This document shows positions 50,591-62,549 of a stretch of 64,000 bases of DNA, piece by piece. A program made the translations under genes and the position numbers. Numbering within the stretch: the stretch's first letter is position 1; every line of letters starts with the position of its first letter. Location of the stretch: NCBI GenBank assembly GCA_003342895.1, contig PTFA01000011.1:2529644-2593643 (forward strand), written 5' to 3'. The DNA comes from Casuarius casuarius. Its lineage: Eukaryota > Chordata > Aves > Casuariiformes > Casuariidae. Under the pieces are notes generated by a model that was not told the origin of the DNA, ran no database searches, and saw nothing but the letters and a program-made list of their open reading frames with translations.

Positions 50591-50791
50591 ACCATAATGA
50601 CCCACAAAGGCATTTTACCTCTAATATTTGCCTCAGGTTCAACAGAACCCTATTTGAGTAACCTAAATTTTTGCCTCCTGGTGATCCCTATACTGCCTGA
50701 AATCAGTTTCTGAGGGGGAAATTTACTTACTAGATTCCTTTATTTGAATGCTTAGTATACATGGGAAATTTATTTTTTGTTGCTCCTCCTT

Positions 50792-50843
50792 TATGTATAT
50801 ACATATACATATATATATACACACACACAAACATACACACATA
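50792..50843. repeat. (TA)n(CA)n microsatellite
   Basis: 'tatgtatatacatatacata' leads to 'tatatatacacacacacaaa' and 'catacacacata'. The frame over 50,777-51,025 starts in this repeat and is not a gene. Confidence 0.9.
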
Positions 50844-51284
50844 AGCTTTTAATTAAAGAGATTACCATAGATTTTTCTATAGTCTTTTTTCTTCAATCAC
50901 ATGTCAAATCCTCCAAATCCAAGCTTTCTCTTTTGAGACCATTTAAAACCATTACAGGTTTGATTTACCATACTGTCATTAGTGGTCCAGCTGCCAATCA
51001 CTTATTGTTGTACTATCCAGTTTGAGCAGCATAAGATTTCTAATTAGCTTTCTGAAAGAACAACTTTTTATTTGAAGTCAGTTTCCCAGAAAATGTTGTA
51101 TGTGTTTGTAGTGTTAAAATAAATGCAAACAACGGTGGAAACAGATTGCCGTAGAAATACTGCTAGTGAGCATGGGCTTTTGAAAAGAATGAAAAAAGTC
51201 TGGATATAGTAGTCACTGGTGACATTATCCTTGCTATAGAAGAGGGATTAAGAAGCAGACACTTACACAGTTCCACCATTTAGA
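50844..51284. other. Unique AT-rich sequence
   Basis: Nothing recognised. Confidence 0.5.
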
Positions 51285-51635
51285 TGCAAAGCCTACGGCT
51301 CAACCGAGTCCGAAGCCGTAAGAATGGAACGTGTTTTATTGTATCAAAATAGAACAGAATAGGAGCTCAGCTCTGGTAGCCCCCGGGGAGCCTCAAAGCC
51401 TTGGAGCGCTAAGTCGTAAATCTGGGAAATATGCAGCTCTGATTTTGGAATAAGGGCAAACAAAGACATAAAACCTCTTTGGGTTGGTTTGATGATGCCA
51501 GATACTGAGGAATCTATGGTAGCTGCAGTCAACCACCTTGTTGCAGAGAGACCTTTATTTGCTTCGCTTTCTTTGCTCTCCTGCTTAGCAAAACAGCCCA
51601 ACCTAGATAACAAGTAAATCAGAGAGTTCCTGACA
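51285..51635 (-). mobile_element. Candidate solo LTR of an endogenous retrovirus (minus strand)
   Basis: About 351 bp, bounded on the minus strand by TGTCAGG at the 5' side and ...GCA at the 3' side, as LTRs are (TG...CA). AATAAA lies at 51,335-51,340, roughly 50 bases before the 3' end, as expected for R/U5. Just after it is a CpG-rich hairpin (stem TACGGCT/AGCCGTA, 51,294-51,320). The base composition and CpG content differ from both flanks. No gag, pol or env sequence adjoins it, so it would be a solo LTR. I could not find a matching target-site duplication or recall the family, so boundaries and identity are uncertain. The 89-codon frame in it (51,344-51,613 -) has no known domain. Confidence 0.35.
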
Positions 51636-54078
51636 GGTGGTATACAAAATATCTAGTGACAGGCAGTACAGAGGAGGCAGACGGGACATTTCCTATGTTT
51701 ACTCTCACAATATGAGAGCAGGGAAATGACAGAACCAAAACACGGGAAATTTAAACCTCTCCTACCCACCCAGTCCAAACAAAACAAACTGTCCTCTGTA
51801 CATTTTTACTGAACAAATAATTAGCCCTCAAAACTTACTGTCAGGTCTAGACGTTGGAGACAAAAATTTCCGGTGGAATTCTATGGATCCTTGAGTAATA
51901 GAAATAATGAGAAGCTTCAGAATTACACTGGGGTAAGGATAAAAACATTAATATTAATTTCTGAAGATTAGGCTTTCCCTGTGAGCAGATTGTTCCATAC
52001 TGAGGGAGATAACTGATGCAGTATGCAAGTGTTTTTATACAGATATACTCTTTAGTAGGTCAAACAATTCATTCAAAAGAGGAAAATGATGTTTTAACCA
52101 CAAAATGTGATATACATGAGGCACATCAGAAAGCTGATCACAGAAATAAATGCACAGTTTATTTTGTATTAAAAAAAAATTACAGGTGACAGAAAGGATG
52201 AAAGAACATGGATGGAAAAAATATCAATATGAAGAAATTGCTATTATGGAAAAAAGCATTCTTTATTCCTAGTCATGTTCAAAGATCAAAATCTTTACAA
52301 TCCACAGCCTGGCTTCCCACAAGTGGACAGAGTGCCACACACTGAAAATGAAATGATAAATTGCTTCTAGTTGGATATGGAACAATGTCTTACCTTAGAA
52401 ATATATGCCCAGTTAATGGAGAGGGACAAGAGCAAACGTTCAGAAAGCTAGATGTTTTCAAGTTGAACAGCAGATGGATTTTGAGCATTTTTTCCCCCAA
52501 TAAAATGAATTTTAACTAGACAAACTAAAAAAAAAAAAGATAAACTATATATCAAAAAGTAGTTTGGTTGTATCAATGAATCATACGTGGTATCCAGACC
52601 TAGAGTGCAAAGACTGATTGCCTAAGTTTATGATATTGTAAATGAATCACTGGTCTTTGCAAGTCACAAGGTCACAAGAGTGACCTTGAAAATGCTATTT
52701 AGCGAAAAGCTTTTCTGTACTCAGACTGAGTCAGTGCATGGAACTGATAAATGCATAATAACATATGCCAGTCTCTATCAGCTATATCTGCTGCAATCTG
52801 CCTTCTTTAGATGAAATCTTCTCTACCATAGGTTCAAAAGTTACACTGACTCTACAGAGAGTTACAAGAAATACTTAATTCTACTAATCAGCACATAACA
52901 AAATAGACATCAGTTAAAGGTTACTTTCTTTTTATTAACACCTTTAGTATACCACCCAAAATGTGAGAAGTATGCATACATCACATGACCTTCTTTTGCA
53001 ATTTATGTCTAAGTTTTCACACATTACAGTGTGAAAATGCTGGATGAAACACATATTTCCCTGATACAAGTTACTTGGTGGACACATTTGCTAGCACTTT
53101 AAAGCTGCAGCAGGAAGTCATTCATATTTGTCTTTTGCTTTTATCACGACACTTTTAAATGCAGAGTACTTGTCAATAGTGTTAGAACAGATGAGACTAA
53201 GCTGTTGTGGATACACTGCTTTAGAACCCAAAAGAGAAAGAAGTAAAAGATTTGTTAGCAGTAAAGATACATATTCTTTATTAAATAGTAGGTGTTAAAA
53301 ATTGCTGCACAACAAAAAGCAGAATAAACATGTTTTACTATTCCACACAGAAACCGATTACTACTCATGACAAGCTCACCGGGATTTACTAATGCTGTTT
53401 TGCACTTGTTGATATGGAGTCTTAAGATCTGAATGAGAACCATGTGGATAAATCTCAGCTCACCTAAAAATGCCTGGAAGTGTGGGAGGACACTCCTAGA
53501 AACTAAGAAAATTTATCAACATTCAAGTTTTCATGACAGATTAGGACTCAGGAGATTCTTCTGTCATCTGTCAAACCTCTCTCAGTTTCCAGAACATTTT
53601 AGAGAAATAATAGTTTAATGTTTTGAAAGCTTTCTGTAAATATACATATTTATAAATAATCATTAGAATTAATTATTTGTGAAAACAACTTATAATATGT
53701 CATCCAATGCCTGTTCATAGACAGAAAGATGTAGAGACATCTCTAAAGTAGGAATATTTTATCTATACAACACTATATAGAAACATGCATAGATGACACA
53801 GTGAAACAGCACAACTACTATTTTCCTCATTTCATGTAACAATTATTGCATATTTAGTGCATATCCAATATTTCTAGACTCATCATTGTTCAAAAGCTTG
53901 TAATTCTGCATAGAATACTTTGCATTACTTTCACACAGGAGAATATTAATTGGCTAATAAGAAATTATTTCTCCTCTTGTAGAAAAATGACAGTGCATTG
54001 GACTCCTGTGTTTTGTCCTTCCAAAACTAGTCTAAAATATTAGCTCTTTCACCCATGAATGCAGTAAGAATGATAATG
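51636..54078. other. Unique AT-rich sequence, no gene
   Basis: An A12 run lies near 52,528. Short frames at 53,255-53,443 (-) and 53,433-53,618 (+) have no domain. Confidence 0.5.
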
Positions 54079-54097
54079 ACACACACACGCACACAAT
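54079..54097. repeat. Short (AC)n microsatellite
   Basis: 'gacacacacacgcacacaat', about nine dinucleotides with one CG interruption. Confidence 0.85.
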
Positions 54098-55374
54098 CAA
54101 GAATACATTTTAGGAGTATCATCAACTTGCCAGGGCAGCTTGCATTATCTTAAAAGAACAGCTACCAATCAAGATGGTATTTTCTATAGAAACACTCAAG
54201 ATTTTATTTATTTATTTACTCTTCCCCCGAAGGATGAATTGAAGATCGGATAAGAGAGATCCTATTCGTGACTCAGCCAATAACTCTTCTCAGGAAAAGT
54301 CTCTCCTTATCCCTCACTTTCCCACTTTAAAAATGAGGGAAGAGTCCCAATTTTCATTATATATTTCCTTGCAATCTACTGATTATAAACTTAGGTGTTA
54401 TTTTTATTACTGCATGTGCATCCGAGCCCACAACACAGCACTCAGCCAACCTACTTAACAAAAATGCTTGTAAGAGCTGGGGTTTGCCACATGAATAACA
54501 ATTTTTTGTTAATGTGTTGGCGAATACAACTCTATTTTAGGGTGTTTTACAAAAATAAAACAGCCACTTGCTTCCATCTTCTCATCTTCACAGGGAAGAA
54601 AACAATGGTTTTCAACACTGAACTTCATTCCTATAAACTAACTTGCAATATGCAGGTTACTGCTCGTATTGAGATTTGCTTCCCAAGAGTGCCCCGCTGC
54701 CAATTTAAATGATTTGACTAAGCTTTTCCCAGTAAAAACATTCTCAGATCAATTCAAAACCAATAACAGATACCGTAGATACTTTATTTTAGTAAAGAGA
54801 TACTTTAGTAAACTAAATAGATCCTTTAGTGTAGTAGACATTACAGTGCCACATTCACTGAAGAAAGGCTGAGTTAAGGACCAAGTAAAAGTTTACTGTC
54901 TTAAACAGCTCCTCACATAAGCAGAGCTTGGATGAATGGCTACACCAAATAGTAGAGTCAGCCTCAATTCTCAGTCGTATCCCAGGGCTTAGTGTCTGCC
55001 CAGTCCCCTCAAGCAACTGTGGTCGTTTAGGTATGAAGAGTCTGATTGATTGATATACAAAAGCAGACTAAAATGCAACATTTACAGAAATTACTGAGTG
55101 CACATCTCCGTGCGTTCAACCCTCTCCCCCCAGACGCTGCCCCCACCCACAGCTGCTGGACTACCATACAGTAAAGCCTGGCACTTCAGGGAGAAGGCAC
55201 AGGAATCTCAGGAAAAAAGAAGAGGAAAACGGACAGGGTAGTAACTTCTAACAGGCTTGCATTTGTAAATCCAAATTTTGAGATAAATTAAACCATTCAC
55301 AGTCCCTTTATCAGAAACAAGATATAAACAAGACCTTTAAGAAGAACTTCATATTTTTCAACATATGGTATTCC
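54098..55374. other. Unique AT-rich sequence, no gene
   Basis: The frame at 54,395-54,712 (+, 105 codons) lacks a domain and good splice sites. A C-rich patch 'ccctctccccccagacgctg' is at about 55,121. Confidence 0.45.
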
Positions 55375-56062
55375 AAGTGCAGAAAACTATGGGCCTATTA
55401 CACTGACACAAATATAGTTTAACGAGATGTTAGATGGTTTTCCTATTAAGCTGGATGTTAAGTTCAGCTACAAACCAATGAGGCTAAGGAACCAAGATGC
55501 TTTATTCCTTCTCAGTTTAATGGGACATCGGCATTTGGATCCCTCAGGCATCTTCAAAAGTCTCAGTGTTAATGTTCATGTTTAAAGTGCTTCAAAAATG
55601 CATTCCAGCCTCTGAAGCAGCTCTGGAATGCTGGTACCATACTAAGTAAACACAGTAAGAAAAAAATGTATGAATATATTTCTAGGTATCCTGAATAGAA
55701 CTTACTGAGTTACAGCCAAAACGAAAATCTGAGGAACACAGATTGTGCCAATCTAACCTGAAAGGCTTTTACAGCACAGTGGCAGACTGGGAGAATAAAG
55801 GGAGATAGTGTGGATATAATTCACCCAGATTTTCACAGTCTTTATCACAGTACCACACAGAGATCTCAGAGAAACAGGCAAAGAAATAGCACACTACAAT
55901 AAGAAGGGCTAAACGGTGACAGAAAGCAACACCGATTACTACCAGCGATGTCACACAGGAAGATGGAAAGGTATCATATGAAACTACATATTGCTCGCTC
56001 CCAAGGCCTGTATTAGTCAATATGCCAATACTTGACCTGGGGGAAAATTTCATCTGAGTAGT
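55375..56062 (+). mobile_element. Ancient CR1 LINE fragment (sense), RT region
   Basis: The secure part starts near 55,730. 'cacagattgtgccaatctaa' with 'cctgaaaggcttttacagca' and 'ggcagactgggagaataaag' matches CR1 'gattgtgccagtctaacctg ... gacagactggatagataaag'. It is followed by 'gtggatataattcacccaga' and 'ttttcacagtctttatcaca', the decayed YLDFSKAFDTV motif (here IIHPDFHSLYHST). Near 56,010, 'tgtattagtcaatatgccaa' with 'acttgacctggg' fits 'cttattcaacatctttattaatgacctggg'. A segment at 55,383-55,415 ('gaaaactatgggcctattac') fits the earlier CR1 'aactacaggcctatcagt', so the element may begin there with a diverged middle. No frame survives. Confidence 0.7.
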
Positions 56063-57635
56063 ATTTTCAAAGCAGCAGAGATAACTATACTTAAGGTTTC
56101 ATAATAAATTATTTTCTCAGCCTATGTTTTTACTAAGAATTGTATGAATTTTTTGTCTATTCAATACAGAAAAGAAAACTGAAGTAGGGTTATCAGTTGA
56201 AAGCAATGAGAGATGCTTAAGGATTACAACTGTACATTGCTGTCTTTAATCATATGATAACTAGCAAACTTACATGTAAAGAAATACCATCTTAGGCTCG
56301 TGGGCAGCACTTTGCAACATTGGAGACAGCTTTGTTGATTGTTCATGATAATCAAAGATGAGATGAATGTGCAGCACAAAGTACTAACACAACAAGCAGC
56401 ATATTAAATGCATCACCACAGAGTAGGAATAACATTTTGCTGACATACACAGACCACAGAGTTTGTAGCCATGTTAGCTTTGTAGCTAACAATCTTACCC
56501 CCTGAACTGCGCTTCAGGAGAACTGTGTGGTATATGCATACACAGCTAAATCANCTTCACAGTTAACCACCTCATCCCCCAAACTGAAGATTAAGAAAGA
56601 AAATTTGAGAGGTTATAGTGCTAGTAGAACTAAATGCATCTATATGCTACAATGAAAAGCAAACCTGTCAAAGTGTATGCTATAGAGAAATGGTTTTTAA
56701 TCAAAGTCTGAATACACACCCTGATTCACCTTAATAATGGAAATAAAGTCCATCAAATGTAGAAGAAGAAGGAAAGATATCCAGGTACCGCATGCTGCCT
56801 CTAGAGCCATAATAAAATCCTACTATAATTTCCCTCCTCCCTAATTTGCATTGTACTGTAACTTTCAGTACCATCGGGGTTGAGGTGAGCTTGTAAATAG
56901 AGTACCCAGTAAGTGTTCAGCCTTAAGGTTGTTAGCATACCACTATTTTTAAAAACATTTTCCAGTTGAGGAAACAGCTTCACGAACATTTCTCATCAGG
57001 CATTTGCCAGTCAAGAAAAATTAATTTGGATGAAGGTAGAAGATGAAATTAAACCACAGGCAACCATTCCTCAATTTCCTGTACAGTTTCTGATTCCACA
57101 GAGGGGAGAAATCCTCATTGCAAATTAACTTAATCCATTTGTATTAAAGACATTTTAGATAACTTCCCCACACACACGCCCCGCAAATGAAAAACAGAAC
57201 TTGAGTGCTGTGTCTGCAATCACTCTGATCTTTTTCCTTTGCATGTTGCTGCCTCTACCTTTTCATCCAAGGTGATTTTTTAGAGTAAGGAGCACTTATN
57301 CATTCTTTCTTTGTTCAGTATGTTGCATAATGGCACCTCAATAAACACGATCGAGGGTATGATATTGTCTTATCCCTTAGCAGTACTTTAAGGATATTCA
57401 CCTACTTTGAAGGAAGTTTGATTTTAAGACCTTGCTTGTTTAACCCATTCATANACAATAAAAAACAAGAGAAAAAAATTAATCACACCTGGCAGCAACT
57501 TTAGTAAGTTCTGAAAGGCAGGGGCAGAAAACTGGAAAAGCATCTTAGCTATTACAAAAATTATTTTTCCAGTAGAGTTCACTAATTCAAAATTCCTTCA
57601 AAATTATAGTCAAGTTCTGATACGACTTCAGCTAA
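56063..57635. other. Unique AT-rich sequence, no gene
   Basis: No recognised repeat or gene. N bases lie near 56,554, 57,300 and 57,454. The frame at 56,801-56,989 (-) has no domain. Confidence 0.5.
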
Positions 57636-57639
57636 AGAC

Positions 57640-57680
57640 AGAGAGGAAAGAAAAAGAAAAGAGGAGAAGGAGAGAAGAAA
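57640..57680 (+). repeat. 41-bp pure purine tract
   Basis: Uninterrupted A/G sequence ('agagaggaaagaaaaagaaa' and onward). A second purine-rich stretch follows at about 57,796-57,826. It could form triplex DNA. Confidence 0.85.
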
Positions 57681-57826
57681 CCTCAGGGGTCTCTAATCAG
57701 TCCATTAGCAATGAACTTATTCACATAGTGTAACAGCAGTGAAACAGCTCTGCAGCACCCCTTTCAGAGTAGCATTGCTTTCCTCCCAGTCAAATGAGAG
57801 AAAGTAAGAGACAGAAAGAGAGAGAA

Positions 57827-57850
57827 CAAACCAACCAACCAACCAACCAA
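57827..57850. repeat. (AACC)n tetranucleotide repeat
   Basis: Five to six units of 'ccaa' in direct succession. It lies just downstream, in minus-strand sense, of the candidate poly(A) site. Confidence 0.95.
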
Positions 57851-57904
57851 ATACTGTCATGCAAAGATTTAAACAAATAGAGAGACCATAACTCCTGCCA
57901 GTCA

Positions 57905-58621
57905 ACTCATAAATTCATTACATTTTATTAAACACACATAATGCATTCCATCATTTGCATTTACACAGCTCCAGCAGAGCTTTAGAGTCATGAGGCTTTC
58001 TCAAGCTCAGTCAGGTTAAAAAGCAGCAAGGATATTTATTTTCAGATAGACATTTAAGGGGAATTACTTCCCCTTCTCTCCTGTTTTTAAATATTACATT
58101 GCATACAGCAAATTTAATATATATAATTGAGTTCAGTTGCAGACATGCACTTCACATTTAGGGGAAGGTGGTGTCTGAACAATGAGCTTACTTAGGCTTA
58201 CTTATTGCACTAAAAGGAAGAGATATAGGATTCTGGAACATAGGAATGAAGTTAGCAAGCTGTGTGATATGGCAGCAACCACAGATACAGAATTTTTGCC
58301 TAAAATACCTTCCAGAAAAATGAATAATTTACAGGAAAAAAAATAATTAAAAACAACAAGCCAAAATGGATACAAAGAAATACATCACAAAAAGCACTAA
58401 AAGTATGAAATTTCAATGAATTTTAGTTTCGAGATATGGAAGATTTGATGCAAGTATGTCATTTAAATTTAGAGAGAAATGGATCAGTATTTCTTCACCT
58501 TGGCTATTCTGAAAGGTCTGCTATGCAGGCAGATCCATCTTATAGGTCCGAAGATTTGGTGGGCATCAAGAAACTTTATCATCATGGAATCTGATGACTT
58601 GGCTTTTCCCCATGAACTGAT
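57905..58621 (-). CDS. Candidate terminal exon with 3' UTR (gene unknown)
   Basis: On the minus strand a plausible branch region (TCTAACCTAAT) and T-rich tract lead to TTTTTAG, an acceptor at 58,622-58,623. From the first exon base, 45 codons are open to TGA at 58,484-58,486. The translation includes FGPIRWICLHSRPFRIAKVK and ends KKY, a basic tail. In the same frame the codon just upstream of the exon is a stop, so the open frame begins at the acceptor. Downstream AT-rich sequence runs about 560 bases to AATAAA at 57,924-57,929, so the exon could end near 57,905. If real, the gene's other exons lie at higher coordinates, beyond an antisense CR1. I do not recognise the peptide. Forty-five codons and one splice site can arise by chance, and a non-coding RNA exon is also possible. 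Confidence 0.28.
57924..57929 (-). promoter_or_regulatory. AATAAA poly(A) signal (minus strand)
   Basis: Canonical hexamer at the expected distance for a 3' UTR following the candidate terminal exon. Downstream sequence has some T/G ('ATGAGTTGACTGG'), but no strong GU-rich element. Confidence 0.3.
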
Positions 58622-58899
58622 CTAAAAATATAAAAATTAGGTTAGATTTATGGAGGGTTTTTTGTTGTTGTTGATAGTTTATAGACTCCAGCTGAGATCT
58701 TATTCTTATACCCTATATCTCACAATAACTAGTTTCAATGCTTAATTAACCTAAGATGTAGGATACTTCATTTAAATTTCAAGGTCTAGTAGTGTAAACT
58801 CAACCTTCAGCCACTGAGCTTTCCTGTAACACTGAAATACCCAAATGCAACAACATTCTTTCTTAGATCTCATATTCTAGTTCCTTAACTATTAGATCA
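58622..58899. other. Unique AT-rich sequence
   Basis: If the exon downstream is real, this is intron. It contains 'gttttttgttgttgttgata', a small T/G-rich simple sequence. Confidence 0.4.
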
Positions 58900-59500
58900 T
58901 TTTAGTGATTTGCCTTTTTATGCTGTCCAGTATTCCCTCTTTTTTCTTCAAGAACTAGACACAGCAGTCTCACTTGAGTTGTTATCAATAGTGCCCATAC
59001 AGATAATGGCACTTCCTCACTTCTCTTTTGGAAGTTCATCTGTGATGATCCTCAAATCTTTCTGATCCAGCCATCCCATGTGTATAGCCCACATTTTCTG
59101 TTCTGAAATGTCCCAGTTTACACTGGGCTGTATTAAAATGTATTGTGTTGAATTATGGCAAATTAACCCAAGAATCAGATCAGGCTGCAGCAATAACCTG
59201 TGTTCATCTTTTACTGATCTGCCAATCTGTTTGTTGATAACAATGCTGAATAACACATCTAGTATGTAGTTTGTTTATTAAATATTACAAAAAAAAATTT
59301 TTAGACAAAATGTGTTTATAGAAATTCAGCTGTAGAGTATCAGCTCTACTATATCAACAAACCTGCTTTTATCAACCACGGCTCTGGTTTTGCTCAAAAA
59401 TAAGTGGGTAACAGGCTTAGAATTCATGATACCCTGCTGAGTAGCAATTAATTATAATTCATCATCTACTGTTTTATTATTGTGCTCACAGAGGATGTTG
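58900..59500 (-). mobile_element. Ancient CR1 LINE fragment (antisense), about 0.6 kb
   Basis: The plus-strand order matches reverse-complement CR1 ORF2: 'agaactagacacagcagtct', then 'cccagtttacactgggctgt' with 'attaaaatgtattgtgttga', 'ctgttcatc'-like sequence, 'atctgccaatctgtttgttg' and 'ataacaatgctgaataacac'. After a diverged stretch come 'caaacctgcttttatcaacc' and 'gataccctgctgagtagcaa' with 'ttaattataattcatc', the equivalents of conserved CR1 blocks. A 79-codon minus frame survives at 59,017-59,256 (containing DLILGLICHNSTQYILIQPS), but it is a CR1 relic and not a host gene. Confidence 0.7.
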
Positions 59501-61059
59501 AGGTTTTACCATTCAGTATTTAATACAGTAAATACAGTGAAATGTCTCAAAAAGATAAGACAACCTGATTTCTCCTTTTCAAAGTGTCACTGCAAGATTT
59601 CTCCGGTTACATGGCAAGCACCCAATTTTCCTTCTGGATATTACCCCCTTATTTAAAGTTGCTTTGTGCCATGATTGGTAATTGCCACTTTTCCCAAAAA
59701 CAGTGATGTGAACACCAAAGAATGTGTTTCACAGTAGGAAAGTAAAAGACTGAAGTGTCCAAGAGAACCCATAACAGCTTACTAGTGTTTTGCATTTCAA
59801 ACCCCAACTCTTCAACTCCAAACAAGTCTTGGGTTTTTTGAACCCCCTTCCTCCAGTGGAATCTCTGGAAACAGATTACTTACAAGGAATTCTTTGTAGT
59901 GATGGCTCCTCCACACTATGTATAGCAGGGAAAACTTATCCTGAAATGGAGTTTTTTTGTACTGCATATTCCCCCCCCGCCCCAGCCCTCAACCTCATAT
60001 GGAAAATACCTGATTATTTAATAGCAACCGTACAAGAAATGAATTTCACACTTATTTTTATTCTGCTCTAGAGTAACCCTGTCAATATTGCAAGTGACTA
60101 TACAATATACCTAGAACTGAAAGTTCTTCTGCTCTTAGTCTACAAATTAGGCATCTTTTCAGCATAGACAGCAGTCTTTTGGGGAATTAGGAATAGTCTT
60201 ATAACTGCTTTTGTGCTCTTCAGCATATGATTAGTAACATGATGTTATGAGGACTTTCAACAAAAAATATTATATTTACATGAAGTCTTCTTACTGACTT
60301 TCACCAAAATGTCTCTTACCACATAGGAGACGAAGAATGAGTGAGAGAAATACCCTTAGTTTTCGCAATATCTTCAAAAGTTTTTTATCCTGCAGGAGTA
60401 TATTTTTAAAGCCTCAGGAGGAAGTATGCACACAGCACTCTCTTTTTTTTTGCTTTTAATATGTAACTCCTCATAGTTTTGAAACTTACCCCTTAATAAT
60501 GAGGTCATTTACTTCTTACTAATAGTAATTCAGAAAAAGCAGTCCATAATACATTATAAAAATGTTTTGGAGAATCATTCAGTTGTGTTGCTAGATTCAA
60601 CTCCCATAACGAAACTCTTAGAAAAGCCCCAAGAAATAAATATTAATCAAAAACTCAGCTTCTATTTTGATTTTTTCCTTCTAAACTACTGATTTCCCAA
60701 GAAACCACCTTTTGACAGACTTGAACTGAATAAGATGCAATTTTAAATTTGATTTTAAACCATTTTTCTGATTTGGTGTTTGCTTTTAAATGCATTTTCC
60801 TCAACTCCAAGGTACAATGGGCAGAACAAGTCTCTGATTCTCCATTGTTATAAAGGAAGGCAGACTGCAACCTGACCCGAAGTTAATAGAATTCTTCACA
60901 GGCAAAGAAATATGCACCTGTGTAGGTCTGGGGTGCAGGAGTACAATTAATTAGGAAAAGATCCACAAACTCATATACATCACCTGTGAGTAGAAAAGAG
61001 AGATTTCAGTAGATGTGTATTTCACTGGTGGTGATAATCAGATCACCTCCCAAAGGAAA
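59501..61059. other. Unique AT-rich sequence, no gene
   Basis: The frame at 59,790-60,071 (+, 93 codons) crosses a C-rich 'ttccccccccgccccagccc' run and has no domain. A T9-type run lies near 60,444. Confidence 0.5.
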
Positions 61060-61205
61060 TGCATAAGAGCATCTCCATTTTATATTGACATTTTAATAGG
61101 GAGATGACAAGAGACAAAATAATTTGCCACCAAGGCTACCCGGCAAACACATGGCAGACACCCAGTCCACTACTCCTTCCGTTATGCAAGCTATTTGTCT
61201 AAGAG
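61060..61205 (-). mobile_element. MIR-like (CORE-SINE) relic, antisense
   Basis: 'gcatctccattttatattga' corresponds to the 'atccccattttacagatga' core. 'agggagatgacaagagacaa', then 'aataatttgccaccaaggct' (family: gtgacttgcccaaggtcaca) and 'tggcagacacccagtccact' with 'actccttccgttatgcaagc' follow in the expected order. It is more diverged than the copy at 48.0 kb. Confidence 0.55.
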
Positions 61206-62249
61206 AGCACACGAGTTTAGCAGGGCACTTCACATTCCCTATACCTAGCCACTAAGATATACAAGCTCAGGCCAAACAGCAAAGATAAGGTCATGAAGAA
61301 AGGACTGGAATCAGTCTTTCCTTTGGGAGAAGAAATATATAGAGTGGACAATTCACATAATATGTAATGCAAGCCAAAGATTTGTTAGGACTTAAACTCC
61401 AAATATACAATATTCCGCTTCTCCATCAGCGTCGTCATATCTTGCAATTTCACTAAGCTTTGCATGTTAATGTTTACTGCTAAAACTTCTCCACTTGGAA
61501 CTTAGGGATAATGAATCTCAATAGTTTTGTATTTCCCCCACTCGCTATGTCTTCTAGTTTAAGGGCTCAAATANCAGAAGATGATTATGTATAAGAAATC
61601 CATATGCACAGTTACAGGTATGGATCTTTATTTTACAATCTCATGACATTTAAGCTAACTCCAGAATTTAGGCCTGACATTGCTGGAATGGATAAAAAAT
61701 AAATTTGAGATGGACCAGTGTGCAAAATGATTCATATTTACTTCTGATTGAGACAGAGAAAAAACTAGATTCAAGCTGAACTGGCAGAAACAGAGTTAAA
61801 GCTATTCTCCAAACAGCCAGATGTTCCTGCAATTTACTAACAAGGATGGGTGGATTACCAGGTGATCCATGTAGCAATGCTAATGAGCCACATTGCCAGC
61901 AGATACATGAGTGTAGGGATGTGCAAGGGACATAAAATTGCACAAAGCAGAGTGAGGAGTAGATAGTCTGTGTGCATAAGTGAAGCTGTTTGCATTCTAG
62001 AAATTAGCAATATCTTGCCTGGCATTTAAACTGGCTGAAACAAGTCATATTTTAATCTGTATTGATATGCCTGGAGCAAGTCTTGCTTTATCCTGAATCG
62101 ATCCCAGCTCAGAGCAGCATTATTGTTTACATCAGACTATAGACAAATGAAGCCTGTTTATGGACTCAGTCCTGCTCACAGGGACAGAAGGTTTTTTCCA
62201 CTGTTTTAGTAGTCAACAAAGTTCTTATGATTGAAGCTTTATATTAAAC
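61206..62249. other. Unique AT-rich sequence, no gene
   Basis: No recognised feature. The frame at 61,668-61,943 (-, 91 codons) has no domain. One N lies near 61,574. Confidence 0.5.
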
Positions 62250-62284
62250 ACATGCACACATACATACACACACACACACACACA
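62250..62284. repeat. (CA)n microsatellite
   Basis: 'catgcacacatacatacaca' leads to an uninterrupted CA run of about ten units ending at 62,284. Confidence 0.95.
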
Positions 62285-62549
62285 GATTCTTCCCAGGCCT
62301 GATTTATAAGCAAGTCCCAGCAAAGTAAGTCTGAAATAACAGCTTCAGAAAGTTACATGTACAAAACCTCACTAGATCAGGCTATTTTTCATTCTTTATC
62401 CTTCCTACATGCACACCAATGCAAATACTTGTTTTCAAAATAAAACAGAGTTATTTCTTCTGTTTTGTGTAGAGCAGAGGTAAAAAGAGTGCAAAACTAC
62501 CACTTTGATAACATTTTTCATCCAAGCTTCTCTAAGGATTCCCTAGAAG

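Noticed and set aside
59017..59256. 79-codon minus frame that looks protein-like
   Set aside because: The DNA matches antisense CR1 in order and wording, so it is a repeat relic.
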